Assembly (NCBI GenBank): GCA_005406025.1
Contig: BGZK01000083.1
Span: forward strand, 620,001-684,000
Reading direction: 5' to 3'
DNA length: 64,000 bases
DNA from: Eumeta japonica
Lineage: Eukaryota > Arthropoda > Insecta > Lepidoptera > Psychidae
Shown piece by piece: positions 24,721 through 36,102 of the stretch. The position numbers were made by a program, and so were the translations under genes. How positions within the stretch are numbered: the first letter of the stretch is position 1; every line of letters starts with the position of its first letter. The notes under the pieces are model-generated. The model was not told the origin of the DNA and ran no database searches. It was given only the letters and a program-made list of their open reading frames with translations.

Positions 24721-25949
24721 GATAGAGAGAGGAATTGGCTGATGAAGGAGAGTGGCAGATAGAGTAAGAAGTGGGTTGATGGAAGAGGAGTGATCGGAAT
24801 GGAAGAAATGTGCACCATAACTGGGCTGTGTCTTTGAAAATTAGCTAACATGATATCGTAATGCTTTCGTATGTATATAACTCGAAAAAGCTCTATTTTT
24901 TGAAGGAGCCTAGATTTAATATCGCAACAGATACTTTTCTATACATTACCAAGATAATGACATGTATAGTCACTCAAGATGTCTACGTTTTGTTTCTGAG
25001 ATTTATCACTATGGATCGCTCAAGAGAAGAACAACCTTCAGAATCAAAGTTTGAAAAGGATCACACCCATCATCGAGGGAAAATCGAACTCAGAAAAAAT
25101 TTGCACCATCGCCGATTCAGAGATTTGAATCCACCTTCTCGTATCTATTCTAGTTTACTGGACTGAATTCAGTATAAGAGGTTTAGTTTTTTATTGAACT
25201 TTTACCACTCTGCGTCCTTCCTTTATCCAGCAGTTTGCCTTCATAGCCTTTTTCTTAATGTGAACTTGAGAGTAAATTATTAATTGCTGCTAGTGATTTT
25301 TCGGAGGAGATGTCTGCATTCCAAAGACAAAGAATAGGTAGCATTTGAAGTGATGCTTCGTCATAAAATAGCAGATGCTTCGTAACTGACGCGTACTTTG
25401 TTCGTGTCTTACAAAATCGAATGAAAATCTATAGAGCATTGGAAAAATGATAAAATTGCAATTTTTAAATTATTTTTTTGCAGTGAAAACTTCTTTAGAC
25501 AGGTTGGATGGGGTGTGATTAAAAGCATTCATAACACACAGTATATCATGTTACGTGACCATGCTGTGCGTCATTGAACTGTTTAATTGTTAATGCTCTA
25601 GTGATGATTACTGTTCAGTAAATAGTGAGTATAAAATGTATTTTCATATTAAAATATAGTATAAACAATAAGAAAACATAATCCTATATGTTGTACAGAT
25701 TTTATTTTTTTATTTTAGTTACCATATGCCTATTTTGATAATTAAGTTGTTTGTATATTCAATACTGAGTTTGCGCAGTCCATCATATGTTTTAATAATA
25801 AATAAACCATATGAAAATTAATATAATTGTTGCTTGGAGTGCTGATAGATGTCACAACCAGACTAATTTACGCAGTTTTAATAGGCAAATTATAAAATTT
25901 TAATTTATGATACAACAATTAATTTGCGTATCCAAACAAGTTCTTGTTT

Positions 25950-25950
<1 letters not shown>
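24721..25950. other. intergenic, no gene recognised
   Basis: Purine-rich tract at 24720-24810 followed by AT-rich DNA. A 101-codon plus-strand frame (24861-25166) has a charged C-terminal half but no motif I can name. Confidence 0.4.

Positions 25951-25983
<33 letters not shown>
25951..25983. repeat. (TA)n microsatellite
   Basis: ATATACATATATATATAT and on, ending 14 bp before the Helitron 5' end. Confidence 0.95.
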
Positions 25984-25997
25984 ACAGGTTGATGTAG

Positions 25998-27074
25998 TCT
26001 ATACTAATACTATAAACGTGAAAGTTTGTAAGTATGGATGGATGTTTGTTGCTCTTTCAGGCAAAAACTACTGAATGGATTTGAATGACACAGTACAATA
26101 ATATATAGCTTACACATCAGAACAACACATAGGCTATAATTTATAAAGATGTAGTGTGAATTATCCAAAATATAACGATAAGAGTCAAATAAGTAGGAAA
26201 AAAATCTGTCATCTGCGAGCTATTCTGGCGTGCGCCGCAAAAACCGTTGGAATTACACGTATTTAATGTATTATGGAAATGTTTATCTTATATAGTTCTA
26301 CAAAAAAGCCCGCGACAGCATATATTTATCTTTATGTGTAAGCCATTATCACCGAAATAGTGAACCATAAATACAGTAAGAATCGATAATTTATTCCTAA
26401 GGCACATTTGGTAGTAACAAATTGATCCTTATATCAAGATAAATACTTTTATTGCATCTGGTGTTTAAAGTAGATAAACTTTGTCTTTTACACTACGTCA
26501 TTTGGACAAATATTTGAATAGTTATGACGACAGACAAGCGAGTGCGCGAAATTATGGTGCGGTCCCGCGGCTGGGTCAGACCATAAAGGTAGCAGGCATA
26601 CATTTGAGCACGCAAAGTTTTTTCCGCGGCCAGCTCTATGTGGCTTGCTCACGCGTTTCTGAATCGCAAAATCTGCATGTTTATACAGACCAAAATAAAT
26701 CGTTTAACGTAATTTATAGGAGTATATTGCAGTAGCCACCTATAACTTTTGCACTATCATCAATCATCATATACTTCCGTACCCATCTATCCTTACAAAC
26801 TATAGCGTTTATAATACCTATAATACATATTAGTGAGATAATCATAAAAAATACTTAATTCCAATTTACTTGTAATACACTATGTAACTGTTCGAACACT
26901 TATGACTGGAGAATAGCTAGACCGATTTTCATTTTTAATTTCTTGTATGTGTCTCCGTCCCAAGTAGCAAAATAATAGAAAAACATTGAAAAATTGACAA
27001 AAATTAAAACCCTTTATATCATCATTATCACAATTTTCCATAACCACACGGGTGAAACCGTGGGGCGCAGCTAG
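25998..27074 (+). mobile_element. Helitron, internally reduced, 1077 bp
   Basis: The 5' end, TCTATACTAATACTATAAACG, is followed by GTTTGTAAGTATGG and AAAACTACTGAATGGATTTG, a canonical lepidopteran Helitron start. The 3' end has GGTGAAACCGTGGGGCGCAG and stops at CTAG (27071-27074) before T. A hairpin, CACGG (27047-27051) with CCGTG (27058-27062), stands 12 nt from the terminus, as Helitrons require. No target duplication or terminal inverted repeat is present, as expected. It contains the end of a Pif1-like helicase gene but lacks the Rep domain. Confidence 0.88.
26565..26735 (+). pseudogene. Helitron Pif1-like helicase, C-terminal remnant
   Basis: The frame reads LGQTIKVAGIHLST, then FFRGQLYVACSRVSESQNLH and VIYRSILQ before a TAG stop. 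GQTIKVAGIHL and GQLYVACSRVS correspond to helicase motifs V and VI at the C-terminus of Helitron RepHel proteins. The ATPase motifs I-III and the whole Rep nuclease are missing, so this is a leftover of an autonomous parent. The upstream codons (from 26481) are not helicase-like. Confidence 0.88.
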
Positions 27075-27480
27075 TTTTATATATAATATAATATGTTTTA
27101 AGTTTTCAATTTTCTCCTCCGTCTTTATGACCGCCTAGCCCTTTTTTTTTTGTACAAAAGCTTTACTTGAAAATATGTTCGTTCCGATAGTTGTTGATTA
27201 TTAATTATATATTAAATGTACCATTAAAAATAACTTAATAACAAAATAGTAAAGGAAAAACCTTATCATACCAGATTAGTTTATATTTTAAAAATATAGA
27301 AGTGCTTTATATATATAACACAACTTTTTATATATCCTTCTTTATTATGTTGAGTGTGTTAAGTTTCGTAGTTATGTTTTTCGAACGTTCCTTGAAACTT
27401 CAATATGCTTCAATCAACATAAAATCTGTACTCACGGACGAGCATGTCCCTCGGACAGAAAGGGATGCAGTCACCTAAAC

Positions 27481-27653
27481 AAATAATGAACGAAAAATAT
27501 TAATATTATTGTGAAAATAGCGTGGGGCACTCGATAAATCAGCTCTCGAGAATATTCGATCGGTACGATTAATTCAAAAACGGTACAAAAGATATGGCAC
27601 AGACCGCCCCACGCTATTTTCACAATAATACTAATATTTTTCGTTCATTATTT
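27481..27653. mobile_element. fold-back element, 48-bp inverted arms
   Basis: Arms 27481-27528 and 27606-27653 match over 48 bases with one mismatch (outer AATAATGAACG, inner AATAGCGTGGGGC). The 77-bp spacer has no frame. The near identity suggests a young insertion or an actively maintained structure. No unambiguous target duplication was seen. Confidence 0.85.
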
Positions 27654-27671
27654 TATTCCTATATTAAGAAT

Positions 27672-28205
27672 TATTTTTGACGTGACAACGTCTTATAAAT
27701 TGGTTTGCCGGGTGACACTTCAAGAAACTGCGTTACGCTCCGCTCACGTTATGCGCTCACAATGAGAGCGAGTGAGAGGCACGCGTCCCTTCCACTCGGG
27801 CATGGTTAGCCCGCCTAAGAGCGAGACAGAGACATAAAAGTGAAAGGCACGCGTCCCTTCCACTCAGATAGGAACAAGTTAAGTTGTAGTAAACGCTGTT
27901 TCATTGTACGCAAATGTATTGCAAGTTATTGTATGTATATTTGTATATAAATACGTATGTATGGTAAAGGTAAAATAAAATTTTGTTAATATGAAATTCA
28001 GTGCGAGATTCTTGTATAAATTAATGTTTTAAATATAATTCTTTGTATAAATAAATGTTTTAAATTGTTACTATTATTTCATCCTTCTTCCTACTATACG
28101 AATATTCATATTCGTATATTCACATTAAAATGATTTTACCACTCAAAGTCGTTGTCACGTAAAACTTTCGCCCGTATACCGACTTTACAGGCAACCAATT
28201 TTTTT
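27672..28205. mobile_element. probable non-autonomous element with inverted GTGACAACG ends
   Basis: TTTGACGTGACAACGTC (about 27677-27693) and its inverted counterpart, GTCGTTGTCACGTAAAAC (28148-28165), bracket about 480 bp. Near the ends are ATTGGTTTGCCGGGTGACA and, on the other strand, ATTGGTTGCCTGTAAAGTCG. Inside, AGGCACGCGTCCCTTCCACTC is duplicated, at 27777-27797 and 27845-27865. The boundaries are approximate and no transposase is present. Confidence 0.5.
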
Positions 28206-29459
28206 TATATCATTCATATCTAAAATCCTTTAATGTTAAATTCCATTTGATCGAACGCATCGACTTTTCCCTGTTAGCTTTGAGCAATTAAGTTTTACTA
28301 TTTTAATTCCATTTAGTGACCTTTCGCGATTTTCAGAAATTTATATTTTCTTTTAAAATTTAACTATTTCTTGTGTAATCAAAATTTCGATTTTTTTCAG
28401 AACTATTAAATTTAATTTATTTTCCAAAATTGTTAAATTCTATAATGTTTTAAGTAACTGTTTTTTTTATAAATTTTAAATTTCAAATTTCACAAAATTT
28501 TAGAATTTAAAAGTTTTTCATAATCTTATTTTACAAAGTATGAAATTGTTTTATTTGCCATTCGGTCCCAGATAAATCCAAAAAGTTCAAATGAAATCTG
28601 ACCGTTTAAAGTGGGTCAAAATAGAATTGTAAGGAGTCGGTTACAAACAGACAAACATGCAGACGAAACTAATAAAAGCGTGTTAAAAAACGCACTGCTA
28701 TCGCAGTATTCACTCATATGACTCTATCCCCCTTTGTGCGCCGGACATGCTTGCCCATGAACATCTGTTATGTTATTGACGCTACCTTATTTTTTTTTTA
28801 ATTAAGCATTACTTAATTATGTGTTCAATAGCTTTGTACAAAAAGAATGAGCTAGAATACGCCAAAATGATAGTAAAAACCTTACAGTTTATTAATGGCG
28901 TTATTAAACTAGTTTTATACAAGATTCAGGCAGGTGCTCCTTAAAGTCGTTAAATGTCTTCATGACGACACTAATCGATTATCGTAGTTACGATTTATCG
29001 ATAATTATCACTTTCACTTCGTTTAGGATCATCCGTGTTTTGTACAAAACATCCCTAAGTAGTGTTATTTAAAAGCCTTGTAACGAAGGCTTATGTCTTT
29101 GGATCGTGACTGGCTGTGATATTGATATTCTACTGCGATCCTGAAAAGATCACTGAATATTATATGCTATGTTTAACGAAGTGAAAAATGAAAAAGAAAC
29201 GGTGATGTGAGTTTTATTTGGCGTCACCCCATATTATATCTATTATTTAGTATTAGTATATTCGCATGTGTCTATTTTTACTTACAAAGCCGAATATTTA
29301 ATGTTTTATTATAGAATAAAATAATCTGTGTACATAATTTGTCTAAAATTCGTTGTAAAATTCGCTGACATGAAATATATACATTCTTATGAAAAAGATG
29401 GGATTTTTATCTTATAGATTGACGAACCAACGTCTCAATGAATTCCTACATTTTTTATA
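28206..29459. other. intergenic, no gene recognised
   Basis: AT-rich. A repeat-like tract at 28625-28690 (GGAGTCGGTTACAAACAGAC, CTAATAAAAGCGTGTTAAAA) resembles known lepidopteran dispersed sequence. Nothing else is supportable. Confidence 0.45.
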
Positions 29460-29533
29460 TTGACTGGTCATGCTATTGACAGCATGACCAGTCAAAAATT
29501 AAAAGACAACGAACGTGATTGATCACGTTCGTT
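29460..29533. repeat. two adjacent perfect hairpins
   Basis: TTGACTGGTCATGCT (29460-29474) pairs with 29481-29495 across 6 nt. AACGAACGTGAT (29508-29519) pairs with 29522-29533 across 2 nt. Confidence 0.9.
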
Positions 29534-29879
29534 CTCTTTTTATTTTCGATTTTAATCGCTTTTATATGCGATTCTGGACTCGATTTAGATTTCAATTCTA
29601 TTCAAAATACGCATAAGGTAAAAAAAATAGTAGCTAATGGGATAAAAATTGTTCTATACATTATTTCGGTGTATAAACTAATTTCATAAAATTCTTTCTA
29701 TCTACTGTTTTGTTATATATTTACATATTATTCTTATAAATGGTAACATAACATTTAATAATTTAATATAACATAGCATGTTTGTTGAATCGTCGACTCT
29801 TTCGCAGTTCCAAAGTCGCACTTGCCCATTTTTTTCTCTTTCACAGCTGGTTACTTCACAAAAATCGATATCTTCACGA

Positions 29880-30300
29880 CATGTCTTCGAATACACGGCT
29901 AGAGGACAAAGAGATTTCGTAACGCCAAACTACGAAACGCACGAGTGGCGGAGCGGTCCGGAGACAGAGGGCGCTGCGCTTGTAGTCCGTAGTTATAGAT
30001 TCTTTCTGTTGTAAATTCACCTCGAGCGCAGATATTATTCTCCGTGTTCTCTTTATACAGATAATTTATATAGGCGGCGTTTAGGGCGGGCGGGTCGATT
30101 TATCGCCGGCAATTTACCTAAGTAATGTCTATAATGACAAGTTTGAGTGCGCCGCTATAAATTTGAACGCGTCGTTATTCCAAACCGAAAAGCTGAAAAT
30201 AGCTGGGACCTCGCAGTGTTGTGAGGAATAATGATGCTCGCAAAGCGGCCGAGGGTGAAAGTCGCTCCCGCAGCCGGGGTTCCGCACCTGTTGAAAAAAA
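29880..30300. other. GC-rich block, possible conserved or regulatory element
   Basis: Contains GGCGGAGCGGTCCGGAGACA, TTAGGGCGGGCGGGTCGATTT, ATCGCCGGCAATTTAC and AAGCGGCCGAGGGTGAAAG. No domain-bearing frame crosses it. The sharp contrast with the flanks and the absence of repeat signatures suggest selected non-coding DNA. Confidence 0.35.
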
Positions 30301-33240
30301 AAACGAAACTAAATTTTTGATCGCGCTAAGTTTGAATCAAACGGATATATCACATCGCTTCTTATAAGCCTTTACAGATAATGGAGTCGTACATTTTGTG
30401 TGTCTAGCTATACGTTAAATAATTTTCCAAAAAAACCGCCGACGGGGGGGTAAAGATGAGAAATGATATCTCACTGCTTCTGTGTTTTTTTAGCATCGCG
30501 GGGGAGAGCGTGCATTAATAATGAAGAAACAAAAAAAAAATTGGCCGTCACCCGGAATATGAGAAACATTTAAGTCAAGAATTTACCAATAAAGTATATA
30601 TGAAGAAATATTATAAGAAAGAATAAAGTTAGTCAATAAAATCAGCATAACTTTCTTATTATTTTTAATACAATAATAACTACACTATATTTATAAATAG
30701 AAAAAATATTTCAATTCAATAGTATATCACTAATTCGATTTCTTTTGGCAATTCTGCCAATTAATTAGTAACAAAAACAAATAATTTCAAACCCTTTTTA
30801 TTAATTTTAATAGTATAACATGTTGACGTTACAGTAAATAAAATAATAATAATAAATTCTTTTAAAATATTTTAATTATATGTCAAATAAATAAATGAAA
30901 GCAATTAAATAACGAACTAATATCAAACTTTATTTTAGAGACAACAAATTGAAAGTATACTATTATAATAATGCAAAAAAATGGAAAATTTAAGTAATAA
31001 AACAAAAATTTGTTTGAAAATGCAATCAATTTATTTATAAAAAGGTACATAAACATTTATATATATATTCGTGCAGATACTAAAATAAACTTTAACTAGT
31101 TGTTAACGGATTTTTTATGCGTATTGTGCGTTATAATTATGGAACATAGTTAAGTATTTTTTGTTCATCAAAAGTATATTCATTGAATTATTCACTTGGC
31201 AATATAGTTGCACGTTTTGTAGTGCTTGACAATAATTTTCCGAAAATAAATACGTAAGTGCTTGAATGCAATTATAATTATTGTTATTATAGTGCTCAAA
31301 TTCCAATCAAATATTCCTATAAATATACTTATTGCTGAGAGAATTAGATAATAGGAGTACCTTCCACCATTTGGTGGAAAGTGATCCTTTTAAACTGACT
31401 TCTAGTGAAAATTCACTATTAAAATTAAATTCGCGTTTCACGTCCTCCTTTTAACGGGTGTTAGAGTTAAAACCGTTAAAATGTGGACGTGGATTTCGTT
31501 TTTCTGAAACCCTGGGTCACTGTAAGAAAATTGTATACACAGAAAAAAAAAATTAACAAATTGTGTCTTGCGCCCTACATGATCCTTCTAATACATTGAA
31601 AATTAACTCAATAACAAAAGGATTAAAAACGAAAATAAATTACAAATTGTTCCTAACTTTAAAAATAAAGTAACATTTTTCAAGTAATTCCAAAATTAAC
31701 GTTTTTGGTCCCTATAAACCAATATCAGTACTTACGTTTACATGTGACGCAAGTTGTAAGTCGTGGAACTCGATTTTATAAAAAAAAGTTCGAGAATTCG
31801 AAGAAAAAGGTTTTGTAATGTCTGGTGTAGCTGACAGAAGAGTTAATAAGTCCCGAATAGTTATAATGTCCGAATTAGCGTATCGTTTAGCTGCCTGATA
31901 ATAGGTAGATTAGTTATTCTAGAAAATTGAAGTGATTGCAAATGAAAATTGAAATAAACTGACCTAAATGTATTGACATCATCATTAACAAGTTTCATTT
32001 TTCCTAAGAAATGAAATATTCGATAAACGTACATTCGCTGATCATGTGCTTGCGGCTCACGAACCAGAATTATTAACAATAAATATACTGAATATATTAG
32101 AAAAAACTCATAAATCACTATTTTTATTATATATTATATTATTATCATGCAAATATTGAATAAATTACGATACGTTGTGAACGCTATATGGCGTTGATGT
32201 CACAAGAACAACCATGGTTTAATTAATCATAGAATTATTTCATGGTTATTTCATTTGCAATTAGAAAACTAGTTTCTCTAGCGTCTCTCCTTGCAAACAT
32301 AGTAATTACTTTTAAATCATAATGCAGTTTTATTCAATAATTAAAATTTATCGTTATCTCAAATCTGTAAGAAACCTTTTGTTAATCAGAACGGGTTTAC
32401 ATGCTTGCAAACCGAGCAAAAGACATTGCTTTTTCAATTTTTTTAATTCATATTATTTTACGGGCAGTGACGGAATGACCCAGCAGTTATGTAGTTGCAA
32501 ATTAGTTCTTAAATCATTCAATAGATGGCACTAATAATAAAAGTTTACTTTTCTCAATTAGCGCATCAACGACCAAAAGTATTTTCATAGATTAATATGA
32601 ATATTACTAGCATTATTCTCAAAAACAGTAGACCAAAAAAGTATACAAAACTTTCATACATTTTTTAAAAACGATATTTACGAAGATTGTACATATTCAA
32701 TTTTTCTTAAAAAGGGGTAGACGTGCAAAGAGCGGAAAAATGTAGTAGAAATTATAATTTCGCAAACGTTATCTATGTGTCAAAAATATTTTATAGTGCT
32801 AAAAGGTGTTTCTATGCGATTAGGCTAAATATTCATATTTAACCTCTGCTGTGATGGCTAGTTTTAAGGAGATTGTGTTACTAAACCTCCCACCAAAGTT
32901 AAATTTAAAGATATTACATGATGTTGAATTTGTAATATATTGTCTACAAAAATATATTATTTAAGGATTATGCCAAAAAGTCGAATTATATGATGTTATT
33001 CATCACATAAAAAATTGTATCACTTGTTGATGATGGACATATTGGAACGTAATTTTAAATCACGAGTGAAGTTAGCAGCATTTTCTGTAGTTTTTCCAAA
33101 ACTTTAAATAAATAAAGGTGCACGAAACTCTTATCTACTGGTTTCAAGAATACAACTTGTCCAGATTATTTGTTTCTATTAGAATGATTTAATAGAAATT
33201 GTTCGTGTACTTTTTTTATCTATCAATTTTCGAGAATGGT
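30301..33240. other. intergenic, very AT-rich, nothing recognised
   Basis: Poly-A/T runs and chance open frames only. No array, RNA or transposon end was seen. Confidence 0.55.
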
Positions 33241-33277
33241 GCTCCAGGGTAAGGCAGTTTCGATGCGTTCACACGAC

Positions 33278-33390
33278 ATCGCTTCTCGGTCTTTTGGCTG
33301 AGATCATAGCGTAATATCTGTTCTTTTCAGATTAATATCTGAAAGTTCCCGAATCGCGGGATTATTATACTATCCTGATTTTCGTAACTT
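33278..33390 (+). ncRNA. U2 snRNA-like sequence (5' half; variant or pseudogene)
   Basis: The sequence starts ATCGCTTCTCGG and continues CTTTTGGCTGAGATC, then ATATCTGTTCTTTTCAG and ATTAATATCTGAA, the unmistakable order of U2 snRNA 5' domains. Stem I can pair throughout. Stem IIa is TTCAG/CTGAA, where common U2 has ATCAG/CTGAT, a compensated change. Stem IIb is CCCG-AATCG-CGGG. A weak Sm-like site (TGATTTTCG, about 33376-33384) lacks one T and one G of the usual AUUUUUGG. The branch-site-pairing GUAGUA reads GTAATA here. No 3' stems III/IV are recognisable, so about 75 nt of a normal U2 are missing or diverged. A truncated or decayed copy is most likely; an expressed variant is not excluded. 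Confidence 0.75.
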
Positions 33391-33501
33391 AACGAGTAGT
33401 TCGGCAATATAATTATCTAAAAACAGAAATTAATTTCGAATCCGTAATCTATTTGTGAGTCTTATTCGGTATATAAAATGAATATGGTATATTTGGATTG
33501 A

Positions 33502-34066
33502 TCTGATTATGGAGCCAGAAGACAGGCACAGTAATTCCATAATGGAAAACATATCCTAGTCGTGTATGGGCTTGTTAGAGTTACCTTGAGATGTACACTG
33601 ATCATGAACAATTTACGGAATCTGATGATAGAGCCAGAAGGTAAGCACTAGCACTTGGTAATAGAATAATGTAACTTAGCCGTGTTTGAGCTTAATGGAA
33701 TTCTCTTAAAATTCACTTTATTCCTGATCGATTTTCAAAATCTGATGATGACGCCAGACGGTTGACAATGGAACTTCATAACGAAACAATATATCCTAGC
33801 TGTGTTTGGGCTTGTTAGAATTATCCTGAGATGCATTTCGACCACGAACGATTTTCAGGGTCTGATGATGAAGCAGGAAGGTAGACATTAGTATTCCATA
33901 ATAGAACAACTAAGCTCTGTTTGGGATTGTTGGAATTGTCTTGAAATGCACTTGATTGGTATTCAGTGTCCGATGATGGAGCCGGTCCGTCGACGCCGGA
34001 ACTACATAATGGAACAATATATATTAGTCGTGTTTGAGCTTTATGGAATTGTATTGAGATTTCCCT
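33502..34066 (+). repeat. tandem array, about 120-bp unit, five copies
   Basis: Units begin with TCTGATGATGGAGCCAGAAG-like sequence at 33502, 33621, 33741, 33861 and 33969 (spacings 119, 120, 120, 108). Later in each unit come CATAATGGAACAATATATCC and GTGTTTGGGCTTGTTAGAAT-like blocks. The copies are clearly diverged, so the array is old. It starts about 110 bp downstream of the U2-like sequence. Confidence 0.85.
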
Positions 34067-34186
34067 GTAGAAGCAAGACTGTTAATACGAAGACGATTTG
34101 CATTTCGAAATACCAAGTTGATAACTTCTAAAATAATTTAAAAATCACGATAAATTACAAATCGATTTGTTTTAGATAATATGGCT

Positions 34187-34256
34187 GCCGGGCTCGCTTC
34201 ACCCTCTCACGGGTCGGCCCGGCATTGCAGTGCCGCCGGAAACGGCGGCACTGCAA
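34187..34256. repeat. two consecutive GC-rich hairpins
   Basis: The first arms are GCCGGGC (34187-34193) and GCCCGGC (34217-34223). The second is a perfect 14-bp stem, TTGCAGTGCCGCCG (34225-34238), a GAAA loop, and CGGCGGCACTGCAA (34243-34256). The tract is strikingly GC-rich against AT-rich flanks. Its function is unknown; it could be part of a mobile element or a structured RNA segment. Confidence 0.7.
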
Positions 34257-34880
34257 GTTGATTCAAATTTAGACGATATATTCGTGTGATCAACAAAAAA
34301 AAAAAATAGTTCAATAAAAATTGTGCTATTTGTATTTGTTTGTATCGTTCACGGTTTCGTTTAAACGTTCGGGTAATATTGAAGTTCGAACTATAAATTT
34401 TCAAGATTTTCTATATATTATACTTATATTGGAAAGATCATAAACTTTATCCAATAAAATTTTGTAAGGTTTTATGTCAATCCAATGTGCTTTCGGCCAT
34501 CTGATGATTACTTCGCGTTCTAACTTTAATGATCACCGAGTTCATTAAACAGTTGTTTAAATGTCATGCAATGAAATCTACCTCATTTCTCGTGAAATAA
34601 ATGAAGCGAATCTAATCTATTGAAGTTAAATTTCTGAATATTCATTAGCCCCATTTCTTTATAAATTTAGATATATTAAACACGCGAATAAGTGTGTGAG
34701 GACAGAAAAATTAATTAAAAAAAAAATTAATTTAATTAATACTGGTGACCCGAATGATCTGTAGAAGCGACTGTATTTTTGATATACTGCGACCTAGTTC
34801 AGGGTCCATATTTCGTAAACCTTTCAATATTTGTTACGAAATTTCAAATTAAGCTGTTCCTGAGAGAAAAAGCTTAAACA

Positions 34881-34956
34881 TACAGATAGATGGATGGATG
34901 ACAAAGCGATATTATAACGGATTCATTGTTCTTTTTGCAGTAGGGTACCCTAAAAC
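34881..34956 (-). repeat. AGGGTTCCGTA family, minus-strand copy
   Basis: Reverse-complemented: TTTTAGGGTACCCTACTGCA, AAAAGAACAATGAATCCG, CGCTTTGTCATCCATCCATC. These blocks follow the order found in the copies at 15278 and 55895. Confidence 0.65.
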
Positions 34957-35524
34957 AATAATTTTAACAAAATTAAACTCTCAATATTTACTGAAGAAAC
35001 CGTTTAGTGATAGTGTTAGATGATAATTAGGTAATGGACCTTTTCATCAATTTCATCAATTAATTCTTATAATTCTGAAAGGTTAAACCAACTTGAGAGT
35101 TAAAATAGAATAGATGATTGTCGCCGACCCTGGTCTCTCGCAATCCCAAACGTGTCACCAGTGCTTTAAAGGCTTCTGGAATAAGAGTAGAACATCTCAT
35201 GAAGGAGGATTGATGGATCGGGAGTAGGGACATATTCTGGAAATATATTCCGTTCATTTGTTTTAGCCATTGCGTGCCCACTACTCGACATAAGCCTTTT
35301 CACTAGATTTTTGCACATATGATCCTGAGCAACCCGTAACAAAGGGTGGCCCAAAAGCTTTACAAGGTCACCAGTTCACTCGCCGGAAGGTACGGGACCT
35401 TCCAGATGTATGATGTAAACGTGTGTAGTTGAAGGAGAAGATACAGTCAATGAGCAAATAGCATAGCGTAATTTAATTGCTTTAATACTGGAAATTTAAC
35501 TGATAGATAATTCGCGCTTTAGTC
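34957..35524. other. intergenic, unrecognised
   Basis: Overlapping minus-strand frames at 35060-35354 look like an old broken coding sequence (QWLKQMNGIYFQNMSLLPIH in one). I cannot place it in a family. Confidence 0.35.
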
Positions 35525-35770
35525 GCCTACGTATATGGAACATGGTGGTTACAATGAGGTTACAAAGAAAGCAGTAAAAAATCAACCTTGTACCAGAACT
35601 CGCCGATTATTGGACTCTTTTGTAACTTCTAAAGACATCATACATCGGCACTTAATATTATTGGCTAAGACCTATAAGTGTTATCGAATAATTCCTAATG
35701 AATTAAACGAGATTCAAGTGTAATAAAAAGAAAATCGAGTCCAAACGAGCGTTGAAAATGCACTTCGACA
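35525..35770 (+). pseudogene. probable mariner transposase scrap
   Basis: The frame at 35535-35723 reads TRTRRLLDSFVTSKDIIHRH followed by LILLAKTYKCYRIIPNELNE. This resembles the mariner stretch with the helix-turn-helix (TSKDTIHRH..LGKTYK) and the PHELT linker. Sequence just after the stop is frame-shifted. It is short and diverged, so the assignment is moderate. Confidence 0.5.
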
Positions 35771-36096
35771 ACTCTGGGTCTAAGCTTAAGCAAAAGGTTG
35801 TATCAAGATCACAGAGGGCTGGCTGAACTTTAGGTTAAAACTATAGAGTACGATGTGTTATACATTGAATATTACAGTTTTTTTCTTTGTTCGATTATTT
35901 AATAAACAAACTGAACATTATTTATGTGACATCTTAATATTTTCATTTCATGTTGAGTGACTTCGAGCTTGTTCATCGGACTAATAGGTTCTGCGAGTCT
36001 AGCAGTAAGATATCACGTCTGTCATTCGTACATCATAATATTTATTCAGTAAGGGTGTTAAATATGAAAATGAATCAAATTCTTCTAATATAAATA

Positions 36097-36102
36097 TTTA
36101 TT
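36097..36102 (-). promoter_or_regulatory. candidate polyadenylation signal of the DM9 gene
   Basis: AATAAA on the minus strand, about 240 nt downstream of the stop codon. It is the first canonical hexamer I noticed in the 3' flank. In AT-rich DNA this motif also occurs by chance, so it needs transcript ends for support. Confidence 0.4.

Noticed and set aside
24700..24730. Possible non-coding exon ending at a GGGTAAGAA donor
   Set aside because: A single donor-like match without acceptor, partner exon or frame is not enough.
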